A stretch of 16,691 bases of DNA from Euperipatoides rowelli. Lineage: Eukaryota > Onychophora > Udeonychophora > Euonychophora > Peripatopsidae. Made by a program: the position numbers and the translations under genes. Location of the stretch: NCBI GenBank assembly GCA_003024985.2, contig PXIH01S0003586.1. One strand, 5' to 3'. The stretch's first letter is position 1; each line of letters begins with the position of its first letter. The notes under the pieces are model-generated. The model was given only the letters and a program-made list of their open reading frames with translations, was not told the DNA's origin and did not search any database. Positions 1 through 8,803 of this stretch are shown piece after piece.

Positions 1-24
1 AAAATTTTTTTTTTAAATTTTGAG

Positions 25-83
25 GGCCCCCCGGGAATTATCCCTCTATCCCTGTGGCCCAGTCCGTGCCTGCCTACCCCTAG
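25..83 (+). CDS. Candidate last coding exon, proline-rich C-terminus (partial gene)
   Basis: A T-rich tract (5-20) is followed by AG at 23-24, a plausible splice acceptor. After two leading bases the frame reads PPGNYPSIPVAQSVPAYP and stops at TAG 81-83. The segment is much richer in G+C than the DNA around it, and tandem AATAAA signals follow about 200 bases after the stop, so a last exon with a 3' UTR fits. A Pro/Tyr/Ser-rich tail occurs in many RNA-binding and membrane-associated proteins, so I assign no family. The rest of the gene would lie left of the window. A second frame through the same bases is open to TAA near 131 and is Cys-rich, so the frame is not certain. Confidence 0.35.
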
Positions 84-282
84 ACCTATGCCCTGCCTTT
101 TGGAGACTTTGTGCATGCCCATTTTAAATCCTGCAGGAATTGCTATATTATACATTAAGTATTATTGCCTGGATTGTTTTTGATTTTCGATTGAACTGCT
201 ACTTTGTACTCTTTTGTTTTTATATACTGTATGTTGCATTGGATACAAATCATTTCTGATTTAATCTGTAAATTTTCATATA

Positions 283-292
283 AATAAATAAA
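283..292 (+). terminator. Overlapping polyadenylation signals (AATAAATAAA)
   Basis: Two overlapping AATAAA hexamers lie about 200 bases after the TAG of the candidate exon at 25-83, a normal position for the end of its 3' UTR. AT-rich DNA produces this hexamer by chance, so the call depends on the exon being real. Confidence 0.3.
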
Positions 293-733
293 TGAAAATT
301 AACTTAAAAATAAATCACAGTATATTTGATATTGTCTGAGATGATAATCTCGTCCACAGTGTAGAATGTTTTCCAAAACAGGAAGTTTGTAGTAGTATAG
401 TATGATAGTTATTAAAAAATGGCAATAAATGAAATTCTATTGTAATACCAGTAAACCTTTTAGTAATTAAATTTTTATAATAGAGTTTCAGAAACAGTAC
501 ACTACTGTACTGTATTTGGTATTTCGTTGTTTTTCAATTTTTATTGTGAAATTTGTATTTCATTCACATTTTTATTCTATGAAGTTATGCATACATGTAA
601 GTAGACTAGATCAATGCCATATATAGTATAACAAACTCTGCACCTAGGTGGGGGGGGTGTCAGAGTCGTTATAGAATGCACAGCGGAGATGATAATGTTA
701 TGGTAATACTGGAAGTATAATCTGCTTTTTCAG

Positions 734-787
734 CCTGGTTGTAATAGTTTACTGTGTGACCATAATGCTTGGTTACGAGTATTATGA
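734..787 (+). CDS. Weak candidate terminal exon (17 codons plus stop)
   Basis: The acceptor TCTGCTTTTTCAG (721-733) is well formed. The following frame reads PGCNSLLCDHNAWLRVL and ends at TGA 785-787. An AATAAA at 814-819 lies 27 bases past the stop. Two cysteines in 17 residues would suit a secreted or zinc-binding tail. The peptide is too short to exclude chance, and no upstream exon is visible. Confidence 0.2.
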   Translation, partial: PGCNSLLCDHNAWLRVL

Positions 788-1032
788 GGAAAAACTGGAG
801 ATGTTGTATTGGAAATAAAGCATCTTTATTCCGTAATAAATAAAAACTCTACATGATAAGTATTACTGGCTAGCTAACTGACTAGCCGGCATACTAGAAA
901 ATAATAAATACAGACAAAGTCCATGGACTGGACACACGTTGGAGAGATGGTAGTCGCCTAATAATGGTGGCTACCACTGTCAAAGGTAATGGCATAAAAT
1001 GAATAAAGGAGAAGCCTTTTATAAGTACAAAG

Positions 1033-1162
1033 CTAATTATACAACGTATAATTAGTAAATTAGCATTGACTCGCACATTCCAAAGTTGGAATATCTGTGA
1101 CGCATTTACTAATTAAAGTAAACACATCACAGATGAAAGCAAAACATATGGAATGTACGAGT
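1033..1162. repeat. Cluster of nested and overlapping perfect inverted repeats
   Basis: At least six inverted repeats fit in 130 bases. They are: CTAATTATAC/GTATAATTAG (1033-1042 and 1046-1055, 3-base loop); TAATTAGTAAAT/ATTTACTAATTA (1049-1060 and 1104-1115, 12 bp perfect); ATTCCAA/TTGGAAT (1077-1092); ATCTGTGA/TCACAGAT (1093-1100 and 1127-1134); TTTACT/AGTAAA (1105-1122); and ACTCGCACATTCCA against TGGAATGTACGAGT (1069-1082 and 1149-1162, 13 of 14). Several share arms, so alternative hairpins compete. This could be a small foldback element or a structured RNA. I see no flanking target-site duplication. Confidence 0.75.
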
Positions 1163-1410
1163 GAATGTAAACAAATATAATTTAGAAATATACATCAAAT
1201 AATAAAACTATTATTAGCTAAACGGATCCTCATAATAGATTACACAGTTTATGTGCATGTAGGCTACTATATATTGTATATACAGTATAATGAATTCAGT
1301 TATGTCAGCCTTACCAGAGGTCATTATGTGTATATTTTATATTTTGTATTCTTTTTATATTGAGTAAAGGTGCCTCCATATTTGTTTATATTATTTGTTC
1401 CAAATCTTGT

Positions 1411-1429
1411 CACCATTCTGAGAATGGTG
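1411..1429. repeat. 9-bp perfect hairpin CACCATTCT-G-AGAATGGTG
   Basis: The arms at 1411-1419 and 1421-1429 are perfectly complementary around a single central base. It lies in a slightly GC-richer patch. Function unknown. Confidence 0.7.
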
Positions 1430-1722
1430 TTGGGGAGCCTACATAAAAGAGCCAGTGCTTAGATTTCAGTTGTTATTCGTGCCCTCCACCTGCACCTATC
1501 GACTGTTTCCTTAATAGAAAGGCTAAATGGCCATATAATTAATTTTCTGCCATTGTTTTGAGATATAACCATGTAATGGTGTGAGACATGGACAATTGGT
1601 ATTGTCGACAGGCAGTGGTAAGCATTGAACCACTTTTTATTAATACCTTAGTATTGCATGCTTAAAATAAAATAATATTGAATTCAAATGCGAATATTAT
1701 TAGATATGAACGAGATTCTGAA

Positions 1723-1778
1723 ATTCGGGGCTGATTTCCGAACCGAACTTGGTTCAGGGCAAAGATAATTCCCCGAAT
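1723..1778. repeat. Inverted repeat ATTCGGGG/CCCCGAAT with inner GAACC/GGTTC
   Basis: Outer 8-bp arms (1723-1730 and 1771-1778) enclose inner 5-bp arms (1740-1744 and 1751-1755). The G+C content is unusual for its surroundings. It may be the remnant of a small foldback element. Confidence 0.6.
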
Positions 1779-1857
1779 GATATTGTTTGTTTTGTTTTTA
1801 TAATAGCTTTATATAAATTAATATAAGCCTAAGCTAGTAGGCCTATTTCCTGCCTTG

Positions 1858-1858
1858 T

Positions 1859-1898
<40 letters not shown>

Positions 1899-1901
1899 AA
1901 A
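1858..1901. repeat. T21-A23 homopolymer palindrome
   Basis: Twenty-one T (1858-1878) run directly into 23 A (1879-1901), giving at least 21 bp of perfect inverted repeat with no loop. It may be two poly(A) tails of opposed retroelements joined tail to tail, or an assembly join through a homopolymer. Confidence 0.85.
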
Positions 1902-2593
1902 CAGAAATACATTTCCATTAAAATAGTAATTTTACATCTGTTGAATCTAGTCTAATGTATTTTATATTTTACAAATTAAAAACCTAGCTTTAAAAAAAAA
2001 AACTTATTTTTTTAAATTATTTACAGTATATTAAAAACACGTAGGCTATATGAGTAAAATGCTACTCTGATTTAAACTTTGTATCACGTTATCTATTTAC
2101 ATGTATTAAGTCAATCAAGTAAAACAATATTTTTTTCTCCATTACTAATTTGGCTTTTATGTTTTTGCTCAACAAAGAAACATATAAAATTCCTAAATTC
2201 TGATAATTCTAATTCAATAAACATTTTTGAAGTTTGTAGCTAGTAATAAAGAACTTTGCTTTGGAGGTATCACAGAGCAAATGCTTGAAACATACTTCAT
2301 ATGCATTTTATGTTTTCATTTAACATTATACAGAATGCATAACTAATTTTTAATAGCTTAGCCTGAATGTGTCCCCCCCCCACTACATTGATTATTTGTT
2401 TAAACATTTGTTATTATTGACTGATTTATTTTTCATCATTCTGTTAGAATTACTTCAAGTTTTATACCTGTATATTTAGTGATTTTAAAAGAAAATGACT
2501 AAAAATAAATATAATAAAATACAATTAATGTATGCAAATGAATGAATAATAAAATGCAATTCACTTATAATACTCCCTCCCCGTGATATATTT

Positions 2594-2612
2594 ACTCCTA
2601 TTGAATAGGAGT
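2594..2612. repeat. 9-bp perfect hairpin ACTCCTATT-G-AATAGGAGT
   Basis: The arms (2594-2602 and 2604-2612) are perfectly complementary around one base. A second small hairpin, ATGAGCA-AA-TGCTCAT, follows within about 40 bases. Confidence 0.65.
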
Positions 2613-2720
2613 GTTTGGTGATGTGAGGTTTGATGAGCAAATGCTCATTTAGAAAAATACTTTTGTTTTCTGTTCAATTCCACACATAATAAGGTTAGCT
2701 GTTAGAATTTTTGTTGCTCA

Positions 2721-3090
2721 TGAAATATGGAGCTAATATTTAGTGAATGTTTAATAAGATGGTTTGATTGTTATGAAAATAACTTTGTTTACTTATTAAA
2801 TCATAAATATAGCTACTCGTCTTCCCAACAACTTGATATGATAGATTATAACATGTGCTTGAGATTATTTGATGTTGATACTAAGTTTTGAGGAGTTAGT
2901 ATGTGTGTTTAGAAAAAAAAAGTTTTAAAACTTATTTTGATCATTAAATATGGCACTAATATTGTATTTAGCAAATGTTTAATTAGTAGATTGATTGATT
3001 GTTTACTTCATTAGACTACAGTTATAGAAACTATTACCCCCGAACTTGGCATGAAAGACTGTAATACGGTATGTGTTAGGAAATATTACC
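2721..3090 (+). repeat. Diverged tandem duplication, two units ~220 bp apart
   Basis: The block from 2723 (AAATATGG...) to about 2868 realigns with the block from 2946 to about 3088. The landmarks aaatatgg..ctaatatt, aatgtttaat, ataGctact..cttg..atga, and atgtg recur in the same order, at offsets of 218-223 bases. The units differ by many substitutions and indels, so the duplication is old. Confidence 0.55.
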
Positions 3091-3157
3091 TTAATAATTA
3101 CCTTAACTTCCAAGTACTAGTAACTATAAATAGTTCTATTAAAGTTTTTTTTTTTTT
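2947..3157 (+). repeat. 211-bp exact duplicate, copy 1 (ends at an 'n')
   Basis: Bases 2947-3157 are identical by eye to 4875-5085, including the 13-T run. Copy 1 ends at the n of 3158 and copy 2 starts immediately after the n of 4874. Exact identity that stops precisely at both gaps indicates unmerged contig ends, not a genomic repeat. Confidence 0.9.
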
Positions 3158-3158
3158 N

Positions 3159-4873
3159 CACATATTTATGGAACATCACTTTGGTTTTTGCTAAATTCAT
3201 TTTCAGTCTTGCTTTTGAGCTAGCTTCATTTAGGTCAATCATCTGTTTCTGTAATTCTTCTGGACTTGAAGCAAATAAGACAAAATCATCAGCAAAACAT
3301 AGAGCCGGTATGTTCCCTATCCAGACTTCTAAAGACTTCTTCAAGTGTATCTGTAAATAACTTTGGAAAGATGTCACCTTGATATACTAATTTTGGGATT
3401 TGGATCTTGTTAGTATCATTATGTAGTCTCACTGAGGATGTTATATTCTTATATATATGTTATTGATGAAGTCAATATTATGCTTTATTAATATCTTGTC
3501 TCTTTAGGGCATCCAATACAAATTGAGTATAGGCTTTTTCATAGTCAACAAATCCTATTAGATTAGGACTAGGGACAACCTCGCTGGACTATAGTCTTGT
3601 TGTCCGTCATATTTGTATTTGTATTTATGCAAAGTGGAAGTTCATATTCATTGCATCTTTGAACAACTTCTTGTACTACTTGCAGGTGTTCCACGATTGA
3701 AACCATCTTATTCTTTTGGTCGAGTCTCATCCAGTTATTTTTGCAACCTATTTGTCAAACTTTGGTGAAATTTTAATATCTGACTGGTAACTAGCTTATA
3801 GGTCTGTAATTTTTAAGATATTATTTATCACCTTTTTTGTATAACAATATTACAACAGCATTACAGTACCTCAACCAATTGGTATATTCTTTATTTAAGC
3901 ATTCTGTAAAACACTGAACGAGTTTTTTCTAGTTCTTCACCACACTGCTTTTATAATATCAATTGTTATGTTTTCTTCTCCTTGTGCTTTTCCATTCTTC
4001 ATATGTTTTACTGCATGCTTTACTTCTTCTGTGAGTACATGTGGTACATCAATCATTGTATAAGTTAAATAATTTTTGTCTTCTTTTTGAGCTTCATTTT
4101 TAATATTGGTATTATCGGATTCATCTTGATATAATGTCTTGTAAAATTATTCAACTCTTTGGACAATAAATTATTTATTTCTAATAATGGTGCCAACTTT
4201 TTCTATTGCTATTATTTCATTTTTCCCAATCATTACCTTTGCTTAGTTTTCTTCAAACTTTTATTTTCCTCTATTGTTTTCCTGAGCAAATCACAGTTGA
4301 ATTCTCTTATGTCCTCTGAAACGCATCTTAGTAATGTTTTGAAGAGCAAAACATATTCAATTTTGGACTTTGAATCTTCCTTATCCATTTCACGTCACTT
4401 TTTCATTAGATTTTAGTCTCTTGGGTTAGTTTCTTAACAGGTTTATTGTCTTTGTCCCAGCGGCACATTTTGCAGCATTTAAGATATTTTTATTTGATAG
4501 TAGAGTTGATTTCTTCCAGATCTTGTACTTCTTCTTGCATATCTAGTAATGTGCTGAATCTGTTTTTGAGTTCTAATTGAAACTCATGTGCGTGTTTCCT
4601 TAAATTATCCATATCAATTGACTGAAACTTACTTTTGGCAAGTTTAACCCTTTCTAGTGATGCATTTAGAATTGTACGGCATCTTATTAGCCTGTGATCA
4701 CTACCTGTGTTAAAGTGGTTGAGTACTAATATGTCTTGCACTATCTACTTGTTAACAAGCATATAATCTATTTCATTCTTCACTCCGTTTGGTCCTCTCC
4801 AAGTTCATTTTTTGTTTGGTGCATTTTTTGAAAAAGTAATTCTTGATGAACAAATTATTATTCTCTGAAAATT
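3159..4873 (-). pseudogene. RTE-like LINE fragment: C-terminal endonuclease plus reverse transcriptase, decayed
   Basis: Read on the minus strand this is the middle of a non-LTR retrotransposon polyprotein. From 4873 leftwards come the end of the APE endonuclease (FSENNNLF, then NTGSDHRLIR with Ser-Asp-His at 4694-4702), a linker, and reverse-transcriptase blocks. These are HMKNGKAQGE, YKKGDK followed by KNYRP, GFVDYEKAY (ending near 3557), LVYQGD, and the catalytic box CFADDFVLFA (FADD at 3285-3296). KMNLAKTKVMF follows near the left edge. These motifs match the endonuclease-reverse transcriptase group often annotated as craniofacial-development-protein-2-like or RTE. Stops and frameshifts interrupt every long stretch, so the copy is dead. 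Both ends are cut by 'n', and the RT thumb and 3' end are missing. Confidence 0.9.
3558..3628. repeat. ~70-bp insertion inside the LINE RT domain, with inverted repeat
   Basis: In this LINE group the sequence before (..CNEYELPLC) and after (GFVDYEKAY) should be nearly adjacent. About 70 extra bases lie between them. They contain GGACAAC/GTTGTCC arms (3573-3579 and 3599-3605) around the perfect palindrome GACTATAGTC (3587-3596). It looks like a small secondary insertion, perhaps a SINE or MITE end. Its edges are estimated. Confidence 0.5.
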
Positions 4874-4874
4874 N

Positions 4875-5085
4875 AATATGGCACTAATATTGTATTTAGC
4901 AAATGTTTAATTAGTAGATTGATTGATTGTTTACTTCATTAGACTACAGTTATAGAAACTATTACCCCCGAACTTGGCATGAAAGACTGTAATACGGTAT
5001 GTGTTAGGAAATATTACCTTAATAATTACCTTAACTTCCAAGTACTAGTAACTATAAATAGTTCTATTAAAGTTTTTTTTTTTTT
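4875..5085 (+). repeat. 211-bp exact duplicate, copy 2 (starts at an 'n')
   Basis: Identical to 2947-3157 at an offset of 1928. After the shared 13-T run this copy continues into A-rich sequence, whereas copy 1 stops at a gap. Copy 2 is therefore the natural continuation of the contig that ends at 3157. Confidence 0.9.
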
Positions 5086-5110
5086 AAAAAAATAACTTGC
5101 TACATTTTAG

Positions 5111-5163
5111 AAAAAAATGCATCTCTTTCTGATGATCTTATTATAAAATGGTACTCTGTCTAA
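5111..5163 (+). CDS. Weak candidate terminal exon
   Basis: The acceptor-like TACATTTTAG ends at 5110. After an A run the frame reads NASLSDDLIIKWYSV and stops at TAA 5161-5163. AATAAA (5163-5168) overlaps the stop, which is an unusually short 3' end. The open frame is short and AT-rich, so chance is a real alternative. Confidence 0.22.
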
Positions 5164-5534
5164 ATAAATTTTGAATCCGGAAAAAAAAAAATTTTCCTCC
5201 CTTTCCTCGTCACTTTTTTTTAATTCAATTCAGATAAAAGAAAATTGAAATATTGGATTATCAGTGCCCACAGCATTTATTAGAGCAATTGAATATTTGC
5301 ATAGAGCTAAGATACACCCTCACAGGATTTTGGCTTTTAATTTTACAGTTTATAGCCTTTTTATTAAATAACTATTTATTTAATTTTCATATTCTACTAA
5401 TGAAAAGTGGAAATTTGGAGACTAATTTTTTTTTAATATATAAATAAATGCTGAAATTCATCTTAAGCAATTGTTGGCTGAAATAAAGCAATTATATAAT
5501 TTTTTTTAGCATAACCTAGGAAAAAAAAAATTAT

Positions 5535-5540
5535 TTTATT
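5535..5540 (-). terminator. Polyadenylation signal (minus-strand AATAAA)
   Basis: TTTATT on the plus strand reads AATAAA on the minus strand, about 26 bases past the stop of the exon at 5566-5777. A T-rich tract follows on the minus strand (the A run at 5521-5530), as expected for a cleavage region. Confidence 0.4.
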
Positions 5541-5565
5541 TGATAATTAAATCTTGATACAATAT

Positions 5566-5777
5566 TCAATTTTTTTGTCCATTTTCATTTACCCATATAA
5601 AAAAAAAACTGCTGTGAGGCCCATCTTTGGTGATCCATGAATGTGTACCTCCACCTCGGAGAATGCATCCAATGATGATGTGAGACCCATTCGTTTTGCT
5701 GTCAAACATGTTAAATCTCACAGCAAAATGCTTTAATGTGTTTGACATTTCCTCACGCCTTCTTGGATCATAAAATT
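5566..5777 (-). CDS. Candidate terminal coding exon, unrecognised protein
   Basis: On the minus strand an AG at 5779-5778 (context TTAACTAG) opens a frame beginning FYDPRRREEM, continuing through FNMFDSK, SHIIIGCILRGGGTHSW and ITKDGPH, and ending at a stop at 5566-5568. The upstream in-frame TAA lies at 5782-5784, so the exon cannot extend much further. Residue composition (varied, with charged and aromatic residues, and a GGGTHSW turn) is more protein-like than neighbouring ORFs. The final FFFIWVNENGQKN part is read through a T run; a donor-like GGGTAAAT at about 5594-5587 could end the exon earlier. I do not recognise the family. A processed pseudogene fragment is possible. Confidence 0.45.
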
Positions 5778-5949
5778 CTAGTTAATCTTGTATAAACTTT
5801 AATGGAAATAATCAACAAAAGTATTTAGATATTTGCATGTTTAAATAATTATTTTCTGTTGTTTTTTTTTAAGTCACCATATATACTGTAATAGTTAAAA
5901 ATGATAATTTTCTTTTTCCATTTATTATGATTTCCCTCACTTATTCAAG

Positions 5950-6074
5950 AAGAGAAAAAAATAAAAATTCAAGATGATGAGCCAAATGATGATGATGATT
6001 ATGAACAATGGAAACAAAAAATACTAGAATCCACAGCCACTAATCATTCTTCAACAGGGACTCCAATAAGCTGA
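5950..6074 (+). CDS. Candidate terminal coding exon, acidic C-terminal tail
   Basis: The pyrimidine-rich TTTCCCTCACTTATTCAAG ends in AG at 5948-5949. The frame (codon split after its first base) gives a Lys-rich start EEKKIKIQ, an acidic run DDEPNDDDD from a GAT repeat (5988-5999), then YEQWKQKILES and STATNHSSTGTPIS, with TGA at 6072-6074. AATAAA signals follow at 6165-6175, about 90 bases later, a good length for a short 3' UTR. The acidic run plus YEQWKQKIL suggests the C-terminus of an intracellular, perhaps nuclear or trafficking, protein; no family is assigned. The minus-strand exon at 5566-5777 would lie inside an intron of this gene. Upstream exons are not clear. Confidence 0.5.
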
Positions 6075-6164
6075 TGTAAAGCCTCATAGTCTGTTTTTAA
6101 GATGTGATTTCTTTTTTAAATTTTAAACCTATTCATACTCAATGTCAAATATTGTGATCTAAAT

Positions 6165-6175
6165 AATAAAATAAA
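6165..6175 (+). terminator. Tandem polyadenylation signals (AATAAAATAAA)
   Basis: Two overlapping AATAAA hexamers lie about 90 bases after the TGA of the exon at 5950-6074 and would end its transcript. Confidence 0.45.
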
Positions 6176-6243
6176 TTTTAAAAAGTAAGCATAGCTTATA
6201 CTGTAGATAATGAAAGAATAAAAGATAGTTTTATTATACGAAN

Positions 6244-6950
6244 ATTGGTGCATATAACTTGGATTATCTGGATCTCATATCTCTTGGTGAGCTTAATTGC
6301 AAGCTTGGCTGCTCTATCAGACACACTTTCTATCTCTACAATACTATTCTTTAATCTCTTGTGGATAATAAATCCCACACCACCCATCCCTCCTGATGTA
6401 TTTCCTTGGTAGTAGAAGATATGTTCACTCTTGTTCTATTTGTACGTCATCTTTGCACCTAATCTCACTTAGTCCTACAATGTCCCACTTGATTTTACAC
6501 AGTTCTTCTTCCATCTCTTGTAATTTTGCTTCACTTGAAAGTGTTCAACAATTATATGTACATATAAGGTCAGCATCTTATGACCGCTTAGACTCATCTG
6601 GGGATTCTTAGCACCCTCCGCCATCATGCACTCCCGATCGCTGTCTTGAATGGGGTCATCCATGCCTCCAGGGAATAAGGGCCATTTATTTAGTTGGGGG
6701 AAATGGCCATAACTCACCATGCTGGCCAGATGGATTGGTGAGTCCCACAGTTATAATCTGTGGACCTAGCCTTTGGTGATCCAACACCTAACCTTGCAAT
6801 GCAGCAAAAAACATCATGAATTGTCATTTGTCTGTCTGTGAGGGCTTATTCATTAAATTCACAGATATCCAGGTGCGTTGATACCATCCGGGAAGCACGG
6901 ACATAGTCCTGAGGTTCCCTGCTCAATGGGACCCGTGAATTTTTATAATG
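6244..6950 (-). pseudogene. RTE-like LINE fragment: 5' leader and N-terminal APE endonuclease, decayed
   Basis: On the minus strand a leader (about 6950-6670) precedes MDDPIQDSDRECMMAEGAKN (start near 6663) and then the endonuclease start: ICTYNC-TLSSEAKLQEMEEE, KWDIVGLSEIR and, after a frameshift, GGVGFIIHKRLKNSIVE and AAKLAIKLTKRYEIQIIQV. The N of YNC and the E of LSEIR are the first metal-binding positions of APE nucleases. An in-frame TGA sits in the TYNC-TL motif and a frameshift follows near 6420, so it is inactive. The fragment stops at the n of 6243 just after the IQVYAPT-type motif. The next part of the domain resumes at 4873, which argues that both belong to one element. Confidence 0.85.
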
Positions 6951-8058
6951 ATGCGATTTTTAATTTTCACCTTGCTGAATTTTAGTATAATTTACTTTAA
7001 AAAAAATTGGAACATTTAAAATCACTCTTTTCTTGCTAAATGATAATTAACACCAGAGACAGAGAAAGAGAAATTATGGGGTTATTAATCTTTAATTAAA
7101 AACCAAAAAATAATCTTTCTAGTTGAAAAATACATTTTTCACACCTTCCTTTGAACACTTAGGATAATAGAACACTGTTACTGTATGGAAATGTATGTAG
7201 GAAATACTGTAGGCTTAGAAACACATGCCTTTTAGCTTCCCTATTGTGCACCTCCTCCCACCCTTCTACATTTTTTTTTCAGTTTTCATCCATCCATGCC
7301 TTAGGCAAAATTTCCATAATTTTATTAATTGTGTTCCTGTTAAAACTTATCATCCCATGATGTTATGAATTCTTTATTAGTTGCTTTTGAAATTAAAGGA
7401 CAGTTATTTTCCCAAACTTTTTCTTTAATTAACTTAAATTAAAAAAAAAAAAAAACATGGGAAACTGAATAGCATTGATATTAAAATCCTGCTGTAATAA
7501 ACTAAACTAACTAATGTTAACTGATAGCCATACTGGTTAAAACTGACACCTTCCCACCATGCTCTGCATTTATTCGGATCTAACAATCCTTCACTCTAAA
7601 AATAGTTACATCACATGTACACTACAGGGATATCTACTTAACTAAAATAAAGCTGCAACTGGCAAAATAAAAACTTATGTATCTGACAGATCGATTGCGC
7701 TCAACATAGGGTTAATATGGAGAATTGCCTGATGTTAGCCCAGTCCTTCAGGCCCTCAGGATAATTCATTAAATACAAATTAAATTTAAAAACTTTTCCA
7801 GTTTTAACAGTGTCATTATAAAATATCCAGACCTGTGGGAAACGTTTGAAATCTGACTGGCAAGATCTTTTTATTTTCTTCCTTGATTTAATTTGTAAAT
7901 ACCGACTTTTCTTCTTTAATTTTTTCTAATGAATCAACTCATTATTTGGAAACATATGTAAATATTCCCACATCCTAGCGGGCTAGGAGATATATCTTGA
8001 ACTTAAATTCAATTTTTATGTTTATTCTGCACTAGCTTATTGGCCATATTTGTTGTCT
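6951..8058. other. AT-rich stretch without a clear gene
   Basis: Apart from one weak minus-strand exon candidate (7340-7435) nothing convincing is visible. A small hairpin TCCTAGC-GG-GCTAGGA lies at 7973-7988. The acceptor-like CATTTTTTTTTCAG before 7282 is followed only by a short open frame. Confidence 0.55.
7340..7435 (-). CDS. Weak candidate exon or gene relic
   Basis: On the minus strand a long T run (7441-7455 as A on plus) and AATTTAAG precede a frame reading KLIKEKVWENNCPLISKATN and KEFITSWDDKF, stopping at TAA 7342-7340. In the next frame the sequence again looks protein-like (INKIMEILPKAWMDEN), as if one frameshift had occurred. The pattern fits a decayed transposase-like or host gene fragment. 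No family is recognised. Confidence 0.25.
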   Translation of the reverse strand, partial: KLIKEKVWENNCPLISKATNKEFITSWDDKF

Positions 8059-8745
8059 TATAATAACCTGGAGATACACCTTCATAAAAGCTGCGTCTCT
8101 CAGCTTCTTATATAGGCTACTCCAACAACAACACTCTGTATAATATTGTCAATACAATAAAGTTTGATAATAGCATAATAATATTTTGTAATATTGTTTC
8201 TAACTAATAACAACAGACAGTATATTATTCCTGTCTGTTGTAATATAATAAACCATCCAAAGATGAAGACCAGCCAGCAACCTGCCCAGAAGAAGCAAGA
8301 AGACANGTTTATTTTTTATTATCATAATAAATATTTGTATTATTTCTGTGTGTGTGCCACAATATTTTATGTGTGTGCGGTGTTATGAGACAATATAACA
8401 TAATAAATTTAGTAATGAGACTTAATAAACTGTCCACATAATAATTTGCTGCAACAATAACATTAGCTAAGTTTGGCTTAATGCCAAACAACATTTATTA
8501 GCCAACGAACTTTTTGGCCTAATCCAAAATAGCAGTAATGAGGAATGCAGTATTATATGATAGGCAGTATCCATTAACTAATCAACCACAAATAATCAAT
8601 AGCAGTAATAACAATAACAATCATCCTAACTAACTCAAACCATCAATACAACTTACTGCCAACACTCACTCTGCATCCAAAACAACAACCACTTCCTGTC
8701 AGACTCGGAAGGAACCTATCTCCTCTCTAACAGCAGGCAAAGCCT

Positions 8746-8791
8746 CCATTTGGTCTATTATTCTGACCGCCAAAAAGGTCNGACCAAATGG
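8746..8791. repeat. Hairpin CCATTTGGTC/GACCAAATGG with inner GACC/GGTC
   Basis: Outer 10-bp arms are perfect, and an inner GACC/GGTC pair sits between them. The 'n' at 8781 interrupts it; the other copy (10583-10628) has g at that place and keeps both stems. Flanking GCCT/AGGC can extend the stem with a one-base bulge. Confidence 0.7.
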
Positions 8792-8803
8792 AAGGCAAAA
8801 GGC

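Larger units (their letters stand above)
84..1030. other. AT-rich stretch, presumed 3' UTR then intergenic or intronic
   Basis: No convincing gene is visible apart from one weak terminal-exon candidate at 734-787. There is a run of eight G at 650-657. The minus-strand ORF at 894-1076 has no splice context or recognisable motif and looks like chance. Confidence 0.6.
1163..2590. other. AT-rich non-coding stretch with isolated palindromes
   Basis: Apart from the palindromes listed separately I see no gene. A moderately GC-rich island (about 1411-1515) follows an AG at 1468-1469, with a Cys/Pro-rich open frame ending at TAA near 1541, but it has no other support. A run of nine C lies at 2373-2381. 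Confidence 0.55.

Noticed and set aside
4159-4416. 85-codon plus-strand ORF
   Set aside because: It is antisense to the LINE linker and RT region, and its Phe/Ser-rich composition reflects reverse-complemented A-rich coding sequence.
5253-5447. Plus-strand open frame with hydrophobic stretch (starting at TTG)
   Set aside because: DYQCPQHLLEQLNICIEL looks protein-like, but there is no clean acceptor (an in-frame TAA follows the best AG), no donor, and the second half is AT-driven Phe/Leu/Asn/Tyr.
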